Below are positions 11,530 to 22,366 of a stretch of 64,000 bases of DNA, piece by piece; position 1 is the first letter of the stretch; every line of letters starts with the position of its first letter. Under the pieces are notes generated by a model. The model did not search any database. It had not been told where the DNA came from and saw only the letters and a list, made by a program, of their open reading frames with translations. The stretch lies in assembly GCA_015680685.1 (NCBI GenBank), contig MNCI01010799.1, positions 1-64,000 of the forward strand, written 5' to 3'. Made by a program: the position numbers and the translations under genes. This DNA is from Gnetum montanum. Its lineage: Eukaryota; Streptophyta; Gnetopsida; Gnetales; Gnetaceae.

Positions 11530-13439
11530 ATGTTTACCTTTGTGTTAGACGTGGATTCAAAGCACACATCCCAAACTCCTATAAATGTGACACTATGGGG
11601 CAACATCCCTTAGGATATTCATATTGGTAGATGTCACAACCACCATCATAATCTAATTTGATTTCCACAACTTCTTCTATTGTAGCAATCTTTCCCTTAC
11701 ATGTTTGATAGGTAAACTCAACTTCCTTATGCCTCCTATGCTCATGATCATTACCTTTTTCTTTGGGCTCTTCAGCAATTGTTAGGATAGCTTGAAATGT
11801 GCTATCCATGGAGTCCCATAACTAATCAACCTTGGCCATAATTTCATATTGAAATTTTTGGAGTGATAATATTTTCCTATTCCCCACCTCATTAGATGTG
11901 GTTTCTTCCTCCCTATCATAGAATTGAACCTCCCTCTTGCAAATGGAAGGATTGCAATTATATTCTTCTACATTTTCTCTTTTTCTTAATTCATCTTCCT
12001 CTTTAGCTACCTACTCAATTAGTCTTTGTATTTGGTGGGCCCTTAATTTTGACAATCTCCCTTGGGCATAGACACCAAGGGTTGTCCTAATTTCTGATCA
12101 AAGCCTATCTACAATGTGGTGAAGTTGATCCAATTGAGAATAACCATGGCTAGGAAATTTGTGTATTAAGGAATGATATTGGTCAATGGTGGCATCCAAG
12201 GGTTCCTATGTTCTTTGTTTCCTTCCTTGGATTTTCCTTCTCAAGTTGGACACTTTGGTGTATGTTTGATATTTATCATTAAACAATTTAAGCATGGTAC
12301 TCCATCATCTGAAAGATTCTAGCTCTAAGGACTGGTACCAATTCTCTACTTCTTTGATGAGTGTCCTTGGGAATAACTTAATTTTTTGTCATTCATTCTC
12401 TATGTTTTGCAAGGCACATGCATCTTGAAAAGCTTGAATATGGTTGTGTGAATCAGAGTTATATCCCCCTTTGAATTGAGGAATATTATTCATGTCTAGC
12501 CTTTTAATCCAACTATCCTTCACATGCCTTGTTGGAATTCATACTACCTCTACGATATTGAGCATACTTTAGGTAGCAAGCAAAGGCTTATCAAGGCCAT
12601 GATCATGGTGCCTACAATGCCCTCTACTACCCCTTCGTTCATGGCAATGTACCTCTCTTGAATGTTCACACACTTGATTTTTTCTTACTCGATGGTCCCT
12701 TCGATCATTTTAGTCTTGTTAGTCAATTCTATCACCTCCATCATGATCTCACCTCCTATAGTTGTGAATAGAGCCAAAATAAGAAGAAGAAGATGATGAC
12801 AAAGGTGAAGAAAAAAGAGGACTAGCACCATCACAATGCCTACTACCCCCTCTTTGGCTATCATGATCTTGTTTCTTATCTTCATTCCTACCTTGGCTTG
12901 CCTCATTGGATCTTTCTTTGTTATTGAATCCATTTTTACTAGAACTAAGATTATGAATTTTGTAGGTTCTAAATTTGACCTCCTTCACCAAAGTTAAAGA
13001 AAGGAATTTCACTAAATGGAAAACCCCTAGAGAAGGGTTCCCCATCATCTTTTTGGTATAGCAAGAATGGGGAATCATTAAATCTTTTTCCCTTTACAAA
13101 GTCATGACATTGTTCTTATTGTCGATCCCATAGACATTGTGCCTCGGTGGGATGATAATCTTTGGCATCACTATCTTGCACAACATACTTAGCATGAAGT
13201 TCCTAGAGATCCCATTGTATAAACATTTGTTGGAGCATTGCAAGAACAGATTGATTGAGCAGCAACACAATGTTGCCCTCCCTGTCACGCCACCACAACT
13301 ATTCATCCTAATGTAGGATGAAGGTGAAATTGGATACATACTCATCAGGATGAGCATATACCACTTGATATTGCTAAGGCACTAGCTGATGATCTCCATC
13401 AGAGTTGGGCGGAGAAGCACTTCTGTGAGAAGAAGACAT
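11530..13439 (-). pseudogene. Gypsy-1 gag remnant
   Basis: The ATG at 13439 follows the primer-binding site by about 140 bases. Fragmented frames match gypsy-2 Gag: HPDEY near the start, then DMNNIPQFKGGYN, LFPRTLIKEVENWYQSLELE and FNDKYQTY at about 12500-12250. A C-terminal Cys/His cluster GGCDIYQYEYPKGCCP at about 11650-11600 corresponds to CKICHYDHPKGCYP in gypsy-2. A dense run of TAG, TAA and frame changes breaks it. It would have been the capsid protein. Confidence 0.85.
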
Positions 13440-13580
13440 TTTAAGTTAGATAATAAACACACAGTGTGCTTTTAAATTTTGTTGTAGTAATTGTAAAATA
13501 TGATATGAATCTAAGGTTTGTTCCAACTATTTTGAATGACTTCCACTAAATCCTAGATAGCACATGAAACAACCAAAAGG

Positions 13581-13598
13581 TCCCTAGGAACAGTGCCA
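13581..13598 (-). promoter_or_regulatory. Gypsy-1 primer-binding site
   Basis: Minus strand reads TGGCACTGTTCCTAGGGA directly inside the 5' LTR, a diverged form of TGGCGCCGTTGCCGGGGA (13 of 18 positions), the primer site of many Athila/Tat-group elements, complementary to a tRNA 3' end (tRNA-Asp is often cited). Priming first-strand synthesis is the expected role. Confidence 0.75.
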
Positions 13599-13599
13599 A

Positions 13600-14431
13600 T
13601 GATGAGTGATGAGATACCTCTACATCCAATAATACAAATCACTAAGGTGTTCACACATGATTTGGTTGAATTCCATGGACCTCTAGTTCACTAGTGCACT
13701 ACTTCCTCTAGGAAGTGAAATGGGCATTAAGAACATTCATTGTCTTCCCAACTACACTTGGGAAGCTCAAGGGTATGGTTTAAGTGTAATTGAGGTACAT
13801 GATTTTCCTCATTTTATGTTTTATAAGTTTAGTCACCTACAATAAGAATGAAAAGTAGAGTAATTTAAGATATAATTCATTCTCTGCCTAGCTAACCTAA
13901 CACAAGTACTTGTTCCATTTTCCTAGACACATCCTGAACACATATAGTGTTGCTGGACTACCAAACATTAAGTGTTGTTAGGTTACCAAGCACTATATGT
14001 ATGCTCGAAGTGGTCATGCTTGTGTCCATTAACAACTGGAAATTAATTGCTTAATTTAAATGCATTAAAGTAAAGTGCATCAAATGAAATATTAATCTAT
14101 TCTCAATGCTATAAGTATTGTCAAAATGATTTATTTTTATTCCCATCACATTGCTACGCTCAGGTACATCAATGATCAAACAAAGATCCGTACACACTCA
14201 AACTTCTATTGTGAGCACTCAAAAAATATTCTAACTTTGGAAAGAACAAACAACAAGAGATTTGCTAACTATGACAAAAACCTGATATCAAAATCATGAG
14301 CCCAAGTGCTATATTTATAAGCTGACATATAACCCATAATATCATATATCCAACATTGTGTCCTAGGCTTCGACATTGGATACCTAATGTTAAGGCTTCG
14401 ATATTGGAGCATTTCAGAACATAACTCATCA
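13600..14431 (-). repeat. Gypsy-1 5' LTR
   Basis: 832 bp, homologous to 4332-5189. A TATAAATA box is intact on the minus strand (14312-14319). The region upstream of it contains GATAT-type short palindromic phrases that look like CpG-depleted versions of the GCGATATCGC cluster in gypsy-2. Confidence 0.9.
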
Positions 14432-14436
14432 ACATG
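14432..14436. repeat. Right TSD of gypsy-1 (ACATG)
   Basis: Perfect match to 4327-4331. Confidence 0.85.
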
Positions 14437-15985
14437 CTTGGTTAGTAGATCAAAAGTTGTTTCTCTCTAGAATAATGATCAAAGGAGTGTGAAAGCCCTC
14501 ACAAGTTCCATGTTATCACAACCATTACCAAAGAACTACATGGACCTAATTCCTTTATGTACCACATCATAAGGATATGTAGGCTTATGGAGAGGCTTTA
14601 GCTTTGATGCTCAAGCAACCACCATTCCTTTTAGAGTAGGGCTAAAGGCTAGATGTGTGAAAATAGAAACATTGCTTACCTCTCTTACGAAAATGATGTA
14701 TATATGCTAGTGTTCTTGATTATGCTATGTAGGTTGCATTAGTTTAGTTTTTTATATGATTATGTAGGTGTCTTTGTAATGATCCTAACCCTAAACTAAC
14801 ATGTGGCATGTGAGTTGTGTACTTGTATTTTGCTTGTAATTATTATGATCATTAAAGTGTAGTCCACCTTGAGTTCACTTTGGAACATTTAGCAACTCTA
14901 GGACTCTTCGATGGTGCTTAGTGGTATTTTCATAGAGTAGTTCCATTATACTTCGTATCAAAGTGAAATTTGTGGTTTGATGCTAGTTCTGATTTATAAT
15001 TCATGATCATGATTTATAATTTATGCTTTGTGTGCTTCAATGATGTACAATAAGAATAAAGGATGCAAGAATCCTAGCAATGCTACTTCTAATTCCAATT
15101 TCTACAATGAGTAGTCAAGGGATAACAAGTGAGGATGTTATGTGTACAAGAAGGTGCACAATGATGTGAATATGTACAAGGAAAAAGGTGTTAAAATTTA
15201 GAGTTGTTATAAGTAGATGATACAATCATCTGTCATCTACTTGAAATAGAGACAATGAAATAATTCAAACATTAGTTGATTAAAGATAGTTCCTTTATTC
15301 TTGGGGTAATCACTTATACAAAACACATGAACATGATATAGGTTAAAATTTTGTACTAAGAAATCACATGATATGCTTAAGGGAATTTTATCGATGATCT
15401 TTAGTTTGAGTATTATAGTTGTGTATGCCTAAGTCTATTATGGTGAATTGTGGAAGAAATACATTCTCTCCTACTAGTTAATTCTTATAATAGTTTAATA
15501 TGGTGATTCTATCAGATGTTAAATATGAGGCAATGTATGCAATCAATGTTTCTTATTGCAATATGTTGTTCTCATGGGGTGGTTATTCTTAAATCCATTA
15601 ATCTTAAGAAAATTCTTTGTCTTGAATGCCTTAAAGACTCCTTAATTTGATGTTACAAGGTGATGGTTCTTGTTCACTTATTTTGATGCTACACTTGGAT
15701 TCTTATACAAGAGTCCTTTATTGATGATGTCTTAATGGGTGAGTTCATGATTCATAGAAGAATATTTATAGTGTTTCAAATTGCTCTATGTGTAAATGTC
15801 ATGTTTGAGAAGAATGGTCTCCATGTTCTTATTTTTGGATAGTAGTTTTGACAAGGAAATTCTTGGATGTTTCAATATTGTTTTTCTTTATTTAAATTTT
15901 CCTTATTTAAGATTTGATTTAATTCTTGGAGTAATTATTCTAAAAGTGGAGCATGATTCCTCTTTATTTGAAACATCATGATGCT
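14437..15985 (+). repeat. Repeat family copy A (non-coding)
   Basis: Colinear with copy B (about 16975-18565) and, inverted, with copy C (57000-57690). Shared phrases include atgaggcaatgta, gtgattctatca, attctctcctac and gctacacttggat. No reading frame or domain is present. The two direct copies about 1 kb apart could be LTRs of a non-coding (LARD/TRIM-like) element, but I found no convincing TG/CA ends or primer-binding site. Gypsy-1 inserted at or near its left end. Confidence 0.7.
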
Positions 15986-16483
15986 TTGTTGTTGTCTTGT
16001 GCATACTCAAATATTCAAGTACTTATGTGCTTAACTTGATGAGTTATAATTGGTGAATAGTGGAATATGTGGTGACTCTCTTAATGAAGTAATAACTATG
16101 ATGGATAAATCTATATATTCACCATCTTCCCTCCATGTTTCAAATCTTATATGGTGGATAACTTAGAAAAATTTTCTTTAACTCATGTGGTATGATACCT
16201 TTGGTTGTCATTGAAAAGTATGACAAATTGTAATTCTTATTTTAAGTGGGGTCTTGCTAAAGGTTATTTCCAATGCTAGACACTTTATTTTTTTGTGACA
16301 ATGAATGTCGTATGTGATTCTATCTTACCACCTTGATAGAAGATGGATAATACAATTTTCTACCAAGATAGTTTATTCTAATGAGGATGAAATGTGGCTA
16401 ACTTGGTGCTACCACATCTAGGTTGAATCAAAGTAGTAGTGTGTGTGAGGGGAAGTGTAAAAAAGAAGAAAAGAAAAGAGGCT

Positions 16484-16528
<45 letters not shown>

Positions 16529-16974
16529 TCAATTCTGTTTTTGAGTAATAAGTAAATGATTATGACTATGACTTTGAGTAGGAATCATAGGATTATGACT
16601 TTAACTCATAGTAGGAACCCTAGGATTGTGACTCTAAGTAGGAAGTACAAGTCTAAAGATAGAGGAATAGGTTCCTGTGGAAGACTACACATTTGTATTA
16701 CTACAAGTGTACAAAAATGATTTGTAATTTAAGTTTGTTTCAGTATAGGCATAAAGGTTGATACCATTTAACCTAGGTTCTGTAAGCATTCTTATCTCTT
16801 GATTAGATGTTACGTTGAGTTCAACATTTGTGCTTTATGGTTGATGAACATAGTCATTGAACCTTTTTATCCATAATTATTGGATGGGCTTTCAGTTACT
16901 TAATACCCTTGATATCCATATGAACAATGAATTAAGCTCTAAGGACATTGCTTCTTTCATGCAAGTAAGAATGT
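15986..16974. other. Spacer between repeat copies A and B
   Basis: About 1 kb without a recognisable frame. It contains the GA microsatellite and, after it, several repeats of a taggaa/tatgact phrase (16550-16660). If A and B are LTRs this would be the internal region, but no primer-binding site or polypurine tract could be defended. Confidence 0.4.
16491..16525. repeat. (GA)n microsatellite
   Basis: About 17 uninterrupted GA dinucleotides, preceded by an imperfect purine tract from 16463, so the plus strand is almost pure purine for about 60 bases. Confidence 0.95.
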
Positions 16975-18565
16975 AGGCAAAATGCCTTGTTGGTGGATTG
17001 AAGGTTGTTTCACTCTAGAATGGAAATTGATGGAGTATGAAGATCCTCATGGGTTCCATGCTATAAGAAACATCGCCAAAGAACTACATGACCTTGATTC
17101 CCTTATGTACTACATTATGAGGATATGTAGGCTTGCAGAGGACCTTTGGCTTCAATGCTGAAGCCACTATCCATTTCTTCATAGCAAGGTTTAGGGCTAG
17201 ATGTCTTAGAGTAGGAACACATCATAGCTCTCTCAAGGAAATAGTGTCATGTGTGTATACTAGTGCTCTTGAGTATGTTGTGTATGTTGCATTGGCTCAG
17301 TCTCTTATATAAGTATGTAGCATTCCTCACAATGTTTATAACCCTAGACTAATATATGGCATATGAGTTATGTACTTATGCTATGATCATTAAGGCATAG
17401 TACACCTTGGGTCCAGATTAGAACATTTAGCTACTTTGGGACTCTTGGGTGGTGCTAAGTGGTACTTCCCTAGAGGAGTTATATATGTTGCATTGGTTTG
17501 GTCATTTATATGATTATATAGGTTTCCTCACGATGCTCCTAGCATTGGACTAATGTGTGGCATGTGAGTTGTGTACTTATGTTATGGTCACAACTTCTTG
17601 AGGACATTGAGACATAGTCCATAATGGGCCAATGAAAGATGAAATGTGAGGTAGCCATGCAAAAAATGATGTGAACATGTATCAAGATGTGAAAATTCAA
17701 AGGAGATGGCTAAATATGAGTAAACAAGTTCTGATCTAGCCCTTGTTGAGGATCAAATTATGTGAATAGTTGCTACAAGTAGATGACATTCACATGTGTC
17801 ATTTGCCTTAAGGAAAAGGGATTTGAATGACTCTCAAGTTTATTGGCTATGAAAATAGTTATCACAAGTAAGCAATACGATTAGGTATCATCTATTGGCA
17901 CTACAGATAAATAGATAATTCAAACATTCGTTTATTTTAAAAAGTTCTTTTCTTGTTGGGATAAGCTCTTGCACACAACACATAGATGTGCTCTAGCTTA
18001 AAATTTTATACTATGAAATCAAATTTTGTGCCAAGAGAATGTTATCAATGATCTCTAGTTTGTGAAAAATAGTTATGTATGTCCAAGTTTGTTATGATGA
18101 ATTATGAGAGAAACACATTCTCTCCTACCAATAGATCCTTGTGACACGATTTTGTCATGCATCAAATATGAGGCAATGTATAGAATCAGTGTTTCTTATT
18201 GTAACATGTTCCTCTCTTGGAATAGCCATTCTTAAATCTATTGATTTTGTGAAGAGTCTTTAGCTTGAATTACTTAAGGACTCCATACATTGGTATTATA
18301 AGGTGATGGTTCTATGGTCATATACTGGGAAGCTACACTTGGATTTACATCTAGTGGTCCTTTGCTGGTGATGCCTTTATGGGTCAACTCTTTATCCATG
18401 AAAGAAAATTGACAATGTTTCAAATTAGTCTATTTGCAAATATTATGTTTGAAAAGAGTGTTCTTTAATTCTTGTTCTTGGATGGCAATGTAAGCATGAA
18501 AGTCTTAGGATAATTCAATATCTTGGTTTCTTATTCAAATTTTCTTCATTGAGGATTTCATTTGG
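16975..18565 (+). repeat. Repeat family copy B (non-coding, with internal duplication)
   Basis: Diverged direct copy of A. It differs by many substitutions and by an internal tandem duplication of about 201 bp, absent from A: the phrase tatgttgcattgg recurs at 17283 and 17484, each followed by the same sequence through gagttgtgtacttat. No coding capacity. Confidence 0.7.
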
Positions 18566-19184
18566 TTTAAATTTAATTTAGGACCAAATGGAAAGTTGAT
18601 TTAAAAAATTAAAAAATGACCTTTTAGGTGAAACAAAAAATAAAAAATACATCCCAAAAGTAGTATGGTTTTAGAGTAATGATGTGTAATATGATCTCTG
18701 AAAGAAAAAAAGATGCTTTAAGGAATAATAACAAAACAAGAAATAAGCAAATTAATTGATGTACAAAAGGCAAAAAGGCAAAGTGAAACATAGAGCCTTG
18801 AATGATTTCTTAAAAAATTTATGAACAAAAAAATAATAAAAACCTATATATGAAGTTGCAAGAATGATAAATAAGGAATCTAAAGATAGCCATGTTTTAT
18901 ATGCTTTGTTAGTTATACACACAGGTTACTTGTTTGTTACTCAAACATTGAATCAACAATTTGCTTTTCTACGAAGTTAGGGATGTCATCAGACATGCTA
19001 CTTCTAACCCTTACAAAACCAATTGCTATATTCTTCTTTTACACAATCATGTTACATATTTCCCTGTACCACAACCATGGTATACTTTGAAAATGGATGC
19101 AGATGGTTGAAGTGAAAATTTATAGTACTTCAGATGTAGCAGACATTCTCCATAGATCTTGGTAGTAGTTTCTATCAGTAACAT
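18566..19184. other. Unassigned AT-rich interval
   Basis: No frame with motifs and no termini recognised. Runs of short A-rich phrases only. Confidence 0.4.
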
Positions 19185-19600
19185 TGAAGCCCATTCAAAA
19201 GTGAATCGGATATTTGATTTGATGAATAAAGTTATATTTTTATTAATTTTGAATCGGATATTTGATTTGATGAATAAAGTTATATTTTTATTAATTTTGA
19301 ATCGGATATTTGATTTGATGAATAAAGTTATATTTTTATTAATTTTTTAAAGTTTAATATATTGTATATTACTGCCAAAAACTAAAATTTCTATATTTAA
19401 TTTTACATTGTAACTAAGCTCTTAAATGAAAAAAACTGGAACATGCTGCTACTAACATGACTGCATATAAGTATTCTCTTTCATGAATACATTTTAATCT
19501 GAATTTACCAGTGATTTGATTTGTTTTGGTTTTCCTGATCCAATTTATAAAAAAGGTTCCCGCTTTACCAATTTCATCCTATTTTTCAATCTATGATTTC
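19185..19600 (+). repeat. Short interspersed repeat SR, copy 1
   Basis: Contains aacattgaagcccattcaaaa followed, after the 48-bp tandem array, by actaaaatttctatattt and ttttaatctga. The same order occurs inverted at 30310-30660 and direct at 47110-47390. No coding potential. Could be a MITE-like or SINE-like unit; termini were not resolved. Confidence 0.6.
19203..19346. repeat. Three perfect tandem copies of a 48-bp unit
   Basis: Units at 19203-19250, 19251-19298 and 19299-19346 are identical. The unit is a multiple of three, so a frame repeats NRIFDLMNKVIFLLIL three times; this is very probably incidental. The other two SR copies have no such array, so this expansion is private and recent. 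Confidence 0.95.
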
Positions 19601-19843
19601 TACCAGAATTACCATAGGGTTGGCTCGTCAAAGCTGAAAATCAGTGTTCACGGTGAGCATTCAAACAATTCCATGTTCCTGTCTTATTTACAGGAACCAA
19701 CAGTAAGAACTACAGTACTTCAGCACTGAAAGAAAGTTTTAATATGCCTTACACCGGCTACATGGCAATGATAGCATGTGGTAAGAATTTCTAGTCACTA
19801 AAAAAGTGCTGTTTATGTCTTTTTGCTGCAATTGCGGCCAACA

Positions 19844-20008
19844 ATGGGAAGTTTTATGTTTTTCCTTGCTTCCACTTCCTGCTGCCATGGATTAATGGAT
19901 TCAGTATTCAAAGTCATGGGTTTTTCTGTCCGGCTGCGTCCCTGCCAATTCCGATTTCAGAGTCAAATTTATGCTTTAGAATTTCCAGGTGTACAACCAC
20001 CGACAGAG
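19844..20008 (+). CDS. Candidate exon of unknown gene
   Basis: A 55-codon frame starts at an ATG in strong plant context (AACAATGGG) and ends exactly in phase at a plausible splice donor (ACAGAG|GTGAGC, GT at 20009-20010). The peptide starts MGSFMFFLASTSCCHG and contains RLRPCQFRFQ and YALEFPGVQPPTE. It is less AT-rich than the surroundings and matches no transposon protein I know. If real, downstream exons have been separated or destroyed by insertion of gypsy-3 520 bp away. It may equally be a gene fragment or chance. Confidence 0.22.
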
Positions 20009-20320
20009 GTGAGCATCCACAGTCAAACTTCCATTTAAATTTTGAATGGGTTGAACTTTGAGGCTTTGTAAATTACTAAAATGGAAAGACCCAGAACTTG
20101 TATTTCAGTTCAGTTCTTTTTTTCCTGGTTTGTTACTTTTAAAAGTGCTGGTCATATAGGTTGGGAGGATGAGCTTCAATTATATAGCATATAGTTTGAT
20201 TATATGTGTTGAATGATTGGGTAATAATCCTTCTGTTCTTTCCTATTTACAGTGTTTTTCTTTGACTGTAAAATTTAATTATTGGGAAAGGAAACGAAGA
20301 AGGGAGGAAAAAAAATACAA

Positions 20321-20527
20321 CCAAGGAAGATGGTGCTCATGGCACTTTTATCCTGATGTTATCAGCTTATGGTGATTTCTACAACTCCATTGCCACCGAG
20401 ATTATTCAGAAAATAATAATAATAATAAAAGAAACAGATGCCACTACATCCACATTCTCTGATGCTCCTATAAGACAAAGCTACGTCTCTGTGATATTAA
20501 TATATGGAGTTATTACATAGATGTTTC
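20321..20527 (+). repeat. Segment X, part 1 (duplicate of 44100-44326)
   Basis: Shares ccaaggaagatgg, gttatcagctta, gattattcagaaaat, cagatgccactacat and agctacgtctctgt in order with segment Y. The match stops exactly where gypsy-3 begins and resumes at 27731, so Y shows the uninterrupted state. Confidence 0.85.
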
Positions 20528-21085
20528 TGTTGAGGCCAACCTCACCATGGGGTCATTATCAATGCACATGTAGGAAATTATAGTTGCAAAGTAGTCAAAA
20601 TGCATAAATCAAATTCATAGGAATTCAACAAACGTTATACAGGTTTCATGTAAAAAACAAAATATACACAACAGGTCCTCAACCACACATAAATAAAATA
20701 AAATAAAAATTATGAATTTCAATTGCTAAAATGAGCAAGCACTACATCAGCACATGATAAATAGTGTACCACATGCTTTGCACATACCTCTAAAAGATGA
20801 TCTCAATGTAACCTATCAATCATGTTGTTGGTACCAATTGCCCCTTGGAGAGAGAAAGTGATATAAAGGAATTACACTTAGAAAAGAAAAGAAATAAAAT
20901 CAAGAGAAAAGATAACCTACCTGAAAAATGCCAACAAAATAGCATATCTTTAAATTATAAAACATGCTAATGACTACGTAATTTGTGCAAGTCTAAAGAA
21001 TTGATTTTCATTTTTTTAAAAAAGAATTACATATTTACAAATGTTTGTTAAAACATTTGTAACCAGGTGGATGGCGAATGACGGT

Positions 21086-21102
21086 TTAGGGTTAGGGTTT
21101 CT
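21086..21102 (+). promoter_or_regulatory. Telo-box-like motif in gypsy-3 LTR
   Basis: The sequence tttagggttagggttt resembles two plant telomere units and contains the reverse complement of the AAACCCTAA telo-box, known in promoters of plant growth genes. The same block is conserved in the 3' LTR at about 27133-27149, suggesting selection or recent common origin. A regulatory role is inference. Confidence 0.45.
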
Positions 21103-21146
21103 CCCGTAGGCCGCTATTTACAACGGAGCCTGCTAAAGCCAAAAGT

Positions 21147-21194
21147 GGGGGTGGGGGGTGGAGAGGGGGGCTGGGGAGGGTCTTGGGGGTGGGC
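21147..21194 (+). other. G-rich tract, potential G-quadruplex
   Basis: At least five runs of three or more G on the plus strand within 48 bases, separated by loops of one to six bases. In the 3' LTR the corresponding position reads gtggcggggcagagcc and lacks the long runs. Tracts of this kind also cause sequencing and assembly errors. Confidence 0.7.
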
Positions 21195-22366
21195 AGCAAA
21201 TCTTGCTCTCTCTTCTACAGGCCAGATGAGCAGCAAATCTCTCTTGGAGGCCCATGGCGGGCTTCTTGTCAACCACAGACAACACACAATGTTGCCGACT
21301 GGGCAGCTTGTTTGCCGCAGCAGCAAACAACCTACAGTGGACTTAGACAGTTTTTGGATGGTGCATCATAGTGACGGCTGTAGTTGCAGCACGGGTGACT
21401 GCAGACTACAACAGACAGTAACTCAGGCAAAGCCTCTTTAGAGGTGCACGCCCAGTCAGTGATTGGTGCCACGTCAACAATGACGCGGACACCGGACACC
21501 GTGAGGGGTGTCGGTAGAAGTCTTTCTTTCTGCCTATAAACAACAACTTGGCAGAGACAGGTTGCATGCACAGGCAACACATATAGCATTAACATCGTTT
21601 TGTTCTTTATTTATTTGCTTTCAAACAACAGGGATAGATTTTTTTCTCTGCCATCTCCAAGCACAGAAGTAGCTGCAGTGGCAGATAACTTTTACAATTT
21701 TCAATATTATTATTTGCATTTTATTTTGAATTATTTATTGTACTATTTTAAATTGCACGAATTATTTAACTTTTCAATATTCTTATTCAATTTAAATCTT
21801 TTAATATTTTGTTTCAAATATTATTATTGGTGTTTTTGTCACATAGCCCTTTCCACTTGAGACTATTCCTGGGTTTCTGTACCCATACGAGAGGTGCCCT
21901 AGGTGATAGTCTCCTCAAACGAGTTTTCATAGGTGCGCATGTCCAAAATTTATGCATCAACACCTTTTTGGCGTTAGAAAGAGGGTAGTTTCTTAACCTT
22001 TTCTTTATTTTCCTTTTATGTTTTTTTTAAATTATCATTTTTTTATTACTATTTATTTTTATTTTTGCCTCCCTATTTTCAATTTTATTGCTCTATTTTA
22101 GTTTCACTTTCAAATCTCAAAATTTATATTCTAGCAATCCTTTTTTTAATTTGTTGTTCTGAAATTTAATTGAGGTGATTTAAATTATTTTCCTTTGAAT
22201 TGACTTTTCTGAAATTTTGTAATTTCAATTTTACTTTTAAAAAAAAAATAAAAAATAAAAAAAAATAAAAAATAAAAATAAAAATATAATATTCAAATGT
22301 TTTTTTCCATTTTCTTTAATTTTCACAGTTTATTAGCATTTTACATTTCCTGTTATTTTTCATTTT

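Larger units (their letters stand above)
4332..14431 (-). mobile_element. Gypsy-1: full-length Athila-like Ty3/gypsy LTR-retrotransposon (degenerate)
   Basis: The 10.1-kb element is read on the minus strand. Its LTRs lie at 13600-14431 (5') and 4332-5189 (3'), both with TGATGAG...CTCATCA ends, and are flanked by a perfect 5-bp TSD, ACATG, at 4327-4331 and 14432-14436. The order gag, protease, RT, RNase H, integrase is that of Ty3/gypsy. The FMDD RT motif and a primer-binding site resembling TGGCGCCGTTGCCGGGGA are typical of Athila-type elements. Every coding segment has stops or frameshifts, so it cannot mobilise itself. Gypsy-2 (32022-39178) is the same family. By eye the LTRs are about 93% identical over a 120-bp sample. 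Confidence 0.93.
20528..21962 (+). repeat. Gypsy-3 5' LTR
   Basis: Homologous to 26556-27730 with large indels. The best 3' end is TCAACA at 21957-21962, the inverse of TGTTGA. The 3' LTR lacks these last 23 or so bases and stops at ggtgcgca (equivalent to 21939), so the true boundary is uncertain. It contains a G-rich tract (21147-21194), a TATAAA (21535-21540) and a sequence reading tttagggttagggttt near 21086-21102. Downstream, tttggcgttagaaagaggg (about 21967) may be a diverged primer-binding site. Confidence 0.75.

Noticed and set aside
14437-18565. Copies A and B as LTRs of a defined element
   Set aside because: No TG/CA ends, TSD or primer-binding site could be shown, so they are reported only as a repeat family.
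19159-19350. Repeat protein with three NRIFDLMNKVIFLLIL units
   Set aside because: Generated by the 48-bp DNA tandem array; no start context, no homologue, and absent in other copies of the repeat.
21145-21441. 98-codon frame in the G-rich LTR region
   Set aside because: Glycine-rich only because of the G-tract; not conserved in the other LTR.
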